From Hyphomicrobiales bacterium (GTDB lineage Bacteria; Pseudomonadota; Alphaproteobacteria; Rhizobiales; Beijerinckiaceae): a DNA stretch of 18,918 nt. Shown piece by piece: positions 15,037 to 18,918 of the stretch; the first letter of the stretch is position 1; each line of letters opens with the position of its first letter. The notes beneath the pieces are model-generated. The model ran no database searches. It had not been told where the DNA came from and saw nothing but the letters and a program-made list of their open reading frames with translations. The position numbers and the translations under genes are program-made. The DNA is taken from NCBI GenBank assembly GCA_027489835.1, contig JAIXZF010000037.1, positions 1-18,918 on the forward strand. Reading direction: 5' to 3'.

Positions 15037-16109
15037 CGGCCGCTTCCCCTGGGCTCTGCCGAAGCCGGCTCGCGGCTGGCATCCTCGTAGGCCTTGACGA
15101 TGCGGCGGACGAGATCGTGCCGCACCACGTCGCCCTCGCGGAAGGTGACGTGGCCGATGCCCTCGACGCCCGACAGGAGCCTGACGGCCTCGACCAGGCC
15201 GGATTTCTGCTGGGGCGGCAGGTCGATCTGCGTCGGGTCGCCCGTGACGATCATGCGCGAGCCCTCGCCAAGGCGGGTGAGGAACATCTTCATCTGCATC
15301 GAGGTGGCGTTCTGCGCCTCGTCGAGCAGCACCACCGCGTTGGTGAGCGTGCGGCCGCGCATGAAGGCCAGCGGGGCGATCTCGATCATGCCGGTCTGCA
15401 GGGCGCGCTCCACCGTGCGCGCCTCCATGAAATCGTAGAGCGCGTCGTAGATCGGCCTGAGATAGGGATCGACCTTCTCGCGCATGTCGCCGGGCAGGAA
15501 ACCGATGCGCTCGCCTGCCTCGACGGCCGGCCGCGAGAGGATCATGCGCTCCACCACGCCCTGCTCGATCAGCGAGACGGCATGGCCCACGGCGAGCCAG
15601 GTCTTGCCGGTGCCCGCCGGGCCTTCCGCGAAGACGAGTTCGTTGCGCTTGAGGGCGCGGAGATAGGCGTCCTGCGCGACGGAGCGGGCGCGGACGGGGC
15701 CGCGCTTCCTCGTGACGACCGCGTCGAAGGACACGCCGTTGGCGCTGTTGGGAGCCGGAAAGAGGGATCGCTGCTGGGCCGTTTCCTCGATGACGCCGTC
15801 AACATCGCCGGGGCTGATCGACTGGCCGGCGCGGGCGCGCTGGTAAAGCGCTTCCAGCACGGCCTTGCCGCGCTCGACCGAGTCGGGCGGGCCCTTGACG
15901 ATGACGTGGTTGCCGTTGGCGTGGGCGACGACCTGCAGGCGCCGCTCGAGATGCGCGAGGTTCTGATCGTACTGCCCGAGCACCACGCCGGCGAGGCGGT
16001 TGTCCTCGAAGGTGACGGAGGCTTCGGCCGCTTCCCGCATCTGCGGGGAGCTCGGGGCCAGGGATGAGCGGACCAAGCCCCGGGAGGGCGTCAGATCGGA
16101 TCGGGCCAA
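15033..16109 (-). CDS. phoH: PhoH-family ATPase (YbeZ)
   Basis: PhoH/YbeZ proteins are cytoplasmic ATPases related to the helicase superfamily, often acting with YbeY in RNA metabolism. The protein is 358 residues. Residues 30-95 form a KH-like N-terminal part with TFEDNRLAGVVLGQYDQNLAH (33-53). The ATPase domain has Walker A GPAGTGKT (163-170) and Walker B LLDEAQNAT (261-269), followed by TGDPTQIDLP (289-298). The start shown is a TTG at 16109 with AAGGAG ten bases upstream; the next ATG (codon 24, 16040) would give a 335-residue protein still covering the conserved part, so the exact N-terminus is uncertain. It lies 56 bases after miaB and overlaps ybeY. The symbol follows the family name; phosphate regulation is not implied. 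Confidence 0.95.
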   Translation of the reverse strand: MARSDLTPSRGLVRSSLAPSSPQMREAAEASVTFEDNRLAGVVLGQYDQNLAHLERRLQVVAHANGNHVIVKGPPDSVERGKAVLEALYQRARAGQSISPGDVDGVIEETAQQRSLFPAPNSANGVSFDAVVTRKRGPVRARSVAQDAYLRALKRNELVFAEGPAGTGKTWLAVGHAVSLIEQGVVERMILSRPAVEAGERIGFLPGDMREKVDPYLRPIYDALYDFMEARTVERALQTGMIEIAPLAFMRGRTLTNAVVLLDEAQNATSMQMKMFLTRLGEGSRMIVTGDPTQIDLPPQQKSGLVEAVRLLSGVEGIGHVTFREGDVVRHDLVRRIVKAYEDASREPASAEPRGSGR

Positions 16110-16129
16110 GCGCGCGGAACTCCTTGGGT

Positions 16130-16148
16130 CTTGCCGTGCAACGGCAGG
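16130..16148 (-). other. Small hairpin between miaB and phoH
   Basis: TGCCGT (16132-16137) and ACGGCA (16141-16146) form a perfect 6-base stem around GCA, extendable by a T-G and a C-G pair. It lies in the 56-base spacer between the miaB stop and the phoH ribosome binding site. No T-tract follows on the minus strand, so it is not a standard terminator; it may tune phoH expression or be chance. Confidence 0.3.
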
Positions 16149-16165
16149 GGGGCGAATCAGTTCCT

Positions 16166-17551
16166 TCAGGCGACAGCTTTGACCGAATCGATCCGGCCGA
16201 ACAGGCTGTTGGTGGATTGTCCGACAATGTCCACCGGAACGATGTCGCCGATGCGACAGCCGCCCGCCGACGCGTCGACCTGAACGGTCTGGAGCCAGGG
16301 CGTCTTGCCGGCGAGCTGCCCGTCATGGCGGCCCTTGCGCTCTAGCAGGATCTCGGTGCGGCGGCCGACCATCGCGGCGTTGAAGGCCTGGCGGTGCTCC
16401 TCGACCCTCGCCTGAAGCGCGAGCAGGCGCTCGGTCTTCACCGGCTCGGGCACCTGCGCCGCGGCATCGGCCGCAGGCGTGCCGGGCCGGGGCGAATACT
16501 TGAAGGAATAGACCGAGGCGAAGCGCACCGCGTCGATCAGGTCCATCGTCGCCTCGAAATCCGCGTCGGTCTCGCCGGGGAAGCCGACGATGAAATCCGA
16601 TGACAGGGCGATGTCGGGCCGGGCCGCCTTCACCGCCGCGACGATGTCGAGATAGGCGCGCGCGTCATGCCTGCGGTTCATCGCGGCCAGCACCCTGTCC
16701 GAGCCCGACTGCACCGGCAGGTGCAGATAGGGCATGAGCTGCGGCAGGTCGCGATGGGCGGCGATCAGCTCGCGGTCCATGTCGTTGGGATGGCTGGTCG
16801 TGTAGCGCAGCCGCGCGACGCCGGGGATCTCGGCCAGCCGCGCCAGCAGCCGCCAGAGCGGCCAGACGCGGCCATCCGGGCCCTCGCCATGATAGGCGTT
16901 GACGTTCTGGCCGATCACGGTGAGCTCGCGCACGCCGGCGGCCGCGAGCGCTTCGGCCTCGGCCACGATCCGGGCGACGGGCCGGGACATCTCGGCGCCG
17001 CGCGTGTAGGGCACCACGCAGAAGGCGCAGAACTTGTCGCAGCCCTCCTGCACCGTGAGGAAGGCCGTGACGCCGCGCGCTAGCGTGCGGGCGCGGTCGG
17101 GGGCCGGCAGGAAGCCGAACTTGTCCTCGACCGGGAACTCCGTGTCGACGACGCGGCGCCTCGCCGAGCGCTCCAGCAGCTCCGGCAGCCGGTGATAGCT
17201 CTGCGGGCCGACCACGAGGTCGACGGCCGTCTGGCGGCGCTGGATCTCGGCGCCTTCCGCCTGCGCGACGCAGCCGGCCACGACGATGCGCGTGGACTTG
17301 CCCTCGCCGGCGCGCGCGTCCTTGATTTCGCGCACGCGGCCGAGCTCGGAATAGACCTTGTCGACGGCCTTTTCGCGGATGTGGCAGGTGTTGAGGATGA
17401 CGAGGTCGGCCTCCTCCTGACGCGTCGTCTCGGCATAGCCCTGGCCAGCCAGGACATCGGCCATGCGCTGGCCGTCATAGACGTTCATCTGGCAGCCATA
17501 GGACTTGATGAAGACCTTCCTGTCGCCGTGGTCCATGTCCTGATCCCGCAT
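16166..17551 (-). CDS. miaB: tRNA-2-methylthio-N6-dimethylallyladenosine synthase MiaB
   Basis: MiaB is a radical-SAM methylthiotransferase that adds the 2-methylthio group to i6A37 of tRNAs reading U-starting codons. The ATG at 17551 gives 461 residues, the family length; the open frame reaches 17794 only because it shadows plsC. The N-terminal UPF0004 domain has the auxiliary cluster cysteines Cys20 (KSYGCQMN), Cys56 (LNTCHIRE) and Cys94 (AGCVAQ). The radical-SAM motif CDKFCAFC (171-178) binds the second cluster, and the C-terminal TRAM domain lies at about 395-460. AAGG eight bases before the ATG is a reasonable ribosome binding site. The gene is 50 bases downstream of plsC and leads into phoH-ybeY-ybeX-lnt, the same order as in enterobacteria. 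Confidence 0.97.
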   Translation of the reverse strand: MRDQDMDHGDRKVFIKSYGCQMNVYDGQRMADVLAGQGYAETTRQEEADLVILNTCHIREKAVDKVYSELGRVREIKDARAGEGKSTRIVVAGCVAQAEGAEIQRRQTAVDLVVGPQSYHRLPELLERSARRRVVDTEFPVEDKFGFLPAPDRARTLARGVTAFLTVQEGCDKFCAFCVVPYTRGAEMSRPVARIVAEAEALAAAGVRELTVIGQNVNAYHGEGPDGRVWPLWRLLARLAEIPGVARLRYTTSHPNDMDRELIAAHRDLPQLMPYLHLPVQSGSDRVLAAMNRRHDARAYLDIVAAVKAARPDIALSSDFIVGFPGETDADFEATMDLIDAVRFASVYSFKYSPRPGTPAADAAAQVPEPVKTERLLALQARVEEHRQAFNAAMVGRRTEILLERKGRHDGQLAGKTPWLQTVQVDASAGGCRIGDIVPVDIVGQSTNSLFGRIDSVKAVA

Positions 17552-17601
17552 CGGGGCCGCCTTGCGCCCGGAGGAGGTGATAGGCCCGAAGCCGGCGCCG
17601 T

Positions 17602-18477
17602 TCAATCGCGCGTACGCCCGGTGAAATGCGTCACGGCCGCGCGCCGGATCGAGGCCTCCGCCAGCCTTGCCGCCTCCTTGCGCGAATGCTCGCGGCCCAT
17701 GCGGATCGGCTCGCCCCAGACGAGGCGCACGTCGATCGGCCCGCCATTGAGGATTTCCAGCAGATGGGGCGCGAGCGCGAGGTCGCCATACCAAGCGAGG
17801 CGCGCGCGCTCGGCCCGGCCGCCGGGGATTCCGTACCGGCCGACATAGAGCACGGCGAGGGGCTGCACCACGATCTCGCCATCGCCATCGGGGCCCAGAG
17901 CCTCCTTCACGGCGCCGAGGAGCGAGGAGCGGAACGGCAGAATGCGCGTGCCGTCGCCGGTGGTGCCCTCAGCAAACAGCACGACGCTTTCGCCATTGAG
18001 GAGCCGCTCGCCCATCTGGGAGGCCGCCGCCGCGGTGGCCGTGCGCCGCGAGCGGTCGATGAAGATGGTGCGCTGGAGCTTGGCGAGCATTCCCACGGCC
18101 GGCCAGCCTTCGATCTCGGATTTGGCGATGAAGGAGAGCGGTCGCTCGGATCCGATGACCGGAATATCGAGCCAGGAGACATGGTTGGCGACGATCAGCG
18201 TGCGCTCGTGCGGGCCGGGCGCCGTCCCCTCGACATGGCGGCGCACGCCGAGCACGCGGCAGACGAAGCGGTGGAAGAGCTGCGGCAGAGCGAGCGCGCG
18301 CGAGGGCGCGAGCCGGCTCACGACCATCTGCAGCGGAATCACGACGACGCAGACGGCGCCGATCAGGCCGAGGCGGGCGACGGCCTTGGCCGTCCAGCGC
18401 GGGCGGTGGGCAGGCGGGGCCGAGGCGGCCCGGGCGGGGGGCGCCTCGGGCGGCGCGGGAAGGACGGCGGAGGTCAT
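17602..18477 (-). CDS. plsC: 1-acyl-sn-glycerol-3-phosphate acyltransferase family protein
   Basis: PlsC-type enzymes transfer an acyl chain to lysophosphatidic acid at the inner membrane; close relatives such as OlsA acylate lyso-ornithine lipids, so the exact acceptor is open. The 291-residue protein has an Ala/Pro-rich N-terminus, one membrane segment (about 37-54) and the catalytic HX4D motif HVSWLD (99-104). IFIDRSRR (138-145), FAEGTTGDG (168-176) and the LPFRSS segment (180-185) are acceptor/phosphate-binding motifs in the family order. The start is the ATG at 18477. It follows a 148-base spacer after rimI and precedes miaB by 50 bases. Confidence 0.92.
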   Translation of the reverse strand: MTSAVLPAPPEAPPARAASAPPAHRPRWTAKAVARLGLIGAVCVVVIPLQMVVSRLAPSRALALPQLFHRFVCRVLGVRRHVEGTAPGPHERTLIVANHVSWLDIPVIGSERPLSFIAKSEIEGWPAVGMLAKLQRTIFIDRSRRTATAAAASQMGERLLNGESVVLFAEGTTGDGTRILPFRSSLLGAVKEALGPDGDGEIVVQPLAVLYVGRYGIPGGRAERARLAWYGDLALAPHLLEILNGGPIDVRLVWGEPIRMGREHSRKEAARLAEASIRRAAVTHFTGRTRD

Positions 18478-18512
18478 GGCGTGGACAGGATGGCGACAGA
18501 TGGTGAGGAAAA

Positions 18513-18536
18513 GGTATGCAGGTACCCTCGCATGCC
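18513..18536. promoter_or_regulatory. Imperfect inverted repeat upstream of plsC
   Basis: GGTATGC (18513-18519) and GCATGCC (18530-18536) are inverted arms with one T-G pair, separated by ten bases that include GGTACC. The element lies about 36 bases before the plsC start, in the same spacer as the 17-base direct repeat. It could be an operator or a leader hairpin; support is only the symmetry. Confidence 0.3.
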
Positions 18537-18545
18537 GGACCCGGT

Positions 18546-18562
18546 TGCAAGCGCGATGCCAA
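18546..18562 (-). promoter_or_regulatory. Sigma54-like -24/-12 match upstream of plsC
   Basis: On the minus strand TTGGCA (18562-18557) and TTGCA (18550-18546) place GG and GC exactly ten bases apart, as RpoN promoters require. Eleven of thirteen defined positions of YTGGCACG-N4-TTGCW match. A start near 18535 would give a leader of about 58 bases for plsC. No enhancer-binding protein gene is nearby, and the match overlaps one copy of a direct repeat, so this stays tentative. Confidence 0.35.
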
Positions 18563-18585
18563 GGTTCCCAAGCGCGATGCCAAGG
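18548..18585. repeat. 17-bp direct repeat, 21-bp period
   Basis: CAAGCGCGATGCCAAGG occurs identically at 18548-18564 and 18569-18585, separated by TTCC. The 21-base period equals about two helical turns, so two proteins could bind the same face of the DNA. It sits in the non-coding spacer between rimI and plsC. It is either a recent small tandem duplication or a pair of binding sites. Confidence 0.8.
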
Positions 18586-18625
18586 CGAACAATTAGACCG
18601 TGGCGCAAGATGTCTATCGCCGTCG

Positions 18626-18918
18626 TCATGTCAGGTCGCGCCGCAAGATGAGCGCCAGCGCGCGGTCGCCATCGGGCATGGCGTAGTATCCGGGCCGCTC
18701 GCCGACCTGCCTGAAGCCATGGCGCCGGTATAGGGCCAGCGCAGAAGCATTCTTCTCGTCCACCTCCAGGAAGAGCCGGCCCACGCCGCGGCGCGCCAAC
18801 TCATGCATGTGCCGCTCCAGCAGCAGCCGTCCGAGCCCCCGGCCGCGCATGGCAGGATCGAGGCAGATCGTCAGGATTTCCGCTTCGTCGGCGGCAAGGC
18901 GCGAGAGGACGAAGCCGC
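18626..18918 (-). CDS. rimI: N-acetyltransferase RimI (partial, 5' end outside window)
   Basis: RimI acetylates the N-terminus of ribosomal protein S18 and belongs to the GNAT superfamily. The last 96 residues are visible and stay open to the window edge. They read GFVLSRLAADEAEILTICLD, then the acetyl-CoA binding motif RGRGLGRLLLE and the typical RimI second half, with LFLEVDEKNASALALYRRHGF and a C-terminal RPGYY. An ATG at 18850 within this frame is internal, since conserved strand residues precede it. The stop is at 18626 and the plsC start follows after 148 bases. Its place beside this cluster is common in Alphaproteobacteria. Confidence 0.9.
   Translation of the reverse strand, partial: GFVLSRLAADEAEILTICLDPAMRGRGLGRLLLERHMHELARRGVGRLFLEVDEKNASALALYRRHGFRQVGERPGYYAMPDGDRALALILRRDLT

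Noticed and set aside
17552..17794. Longer MiaB starting at 17794
   Set aside because: The extension overlaps the plsC coding region in another frame; MiaB homology begins at the ATG at 17551.
1..18918. A hidden defence, mobile or biosynthetic system
   Set aside because: Every substantial open frame that is not a shadow belongs to a recognised core family in conserved order; there are no transposase, integrase, toxin, nuclease-defence or biosynthetic genes.

Overview
This window is a housekeeping stretch of the chromosome of a high-GC alphaproteobacterium, most likely of the order Hyphomicrobiales (Rhizobiales). The evidence is the very high G+C, the protein types (an IF2 with a long N-terminal extension, a NusA with extra C-terminal helical repeats, a DUF2336 protein, a YlxR domain fused to an L7Ae-like domain) and the gene order. 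No rRNA, tRNA, insertion sequence, prophage, CRISPR array or defence/toxin gene was seen. Genes or partial genes cover nearly everything. No gene-free stretch exceeds about 270 bases; the longest are 7961-8226, 11235-11408 and 18478-18625, and each is described as a feature.

Left block (393-7960, minus strand, read right to left): rimP-nusA-ylxR/L7Ae-infB-rbfA-truB. This is the classical transcription/translation operon: 30S maturation (RimP, RbfA), transcription elongation/termination (NusA), an RNA-binding protein, initiation factor IF2, and tRNA pseudouridine-55 synthase. Genes are tightly packed (ATGA overlaps at ylxR/infB and rbfA/truB). It has its own leader (about 7961-8121) with a good sigma70-type promoter, an intrinsic terminator before the first gene and a second structured element over the rimP ribosome binding region, suggesting attenuation. 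At the far left, truB faces a convergent Rid-family gene (4-354).

Middle: a lone plus-strand DUF2336 gene (8227-9282) sits between the two minus-strand operons, divergent from rimP and convergent with trmB.

Right block (9301-18918, minus strand): rimI (5' end outside the window)-plsC-miaB-phoH(ybeZ)-ybeY-ybeX(corC-like)-lnt-XRE regulator-metK-trmB. The miaB-ybeZ-ybeY-ybeX-lnt order is the same as in enterobacteria and links tRNA modification, rRNA maturation and lipoprotein acylation. metK then supplies S-adenosylmethionine, the methyl donor for the downstream-encoded TrmB and the radical source for MiaB. Most boundaries overlap (GTGA, ATGA, TGATG), implying translational coupling.

I found no convincing undescribed multi-gene system. 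The most interesting signals are non-coding or low-complexity: the rimP leader attenuator, six RPEGGFR-type repeats in the IF2 N-terminus, a dyad between the XRE gene and metK, a 17-bp direct repeat with a sigma54-like -24/-12 match upstream of plsC, and a strong hairpin between infB and rbfA.
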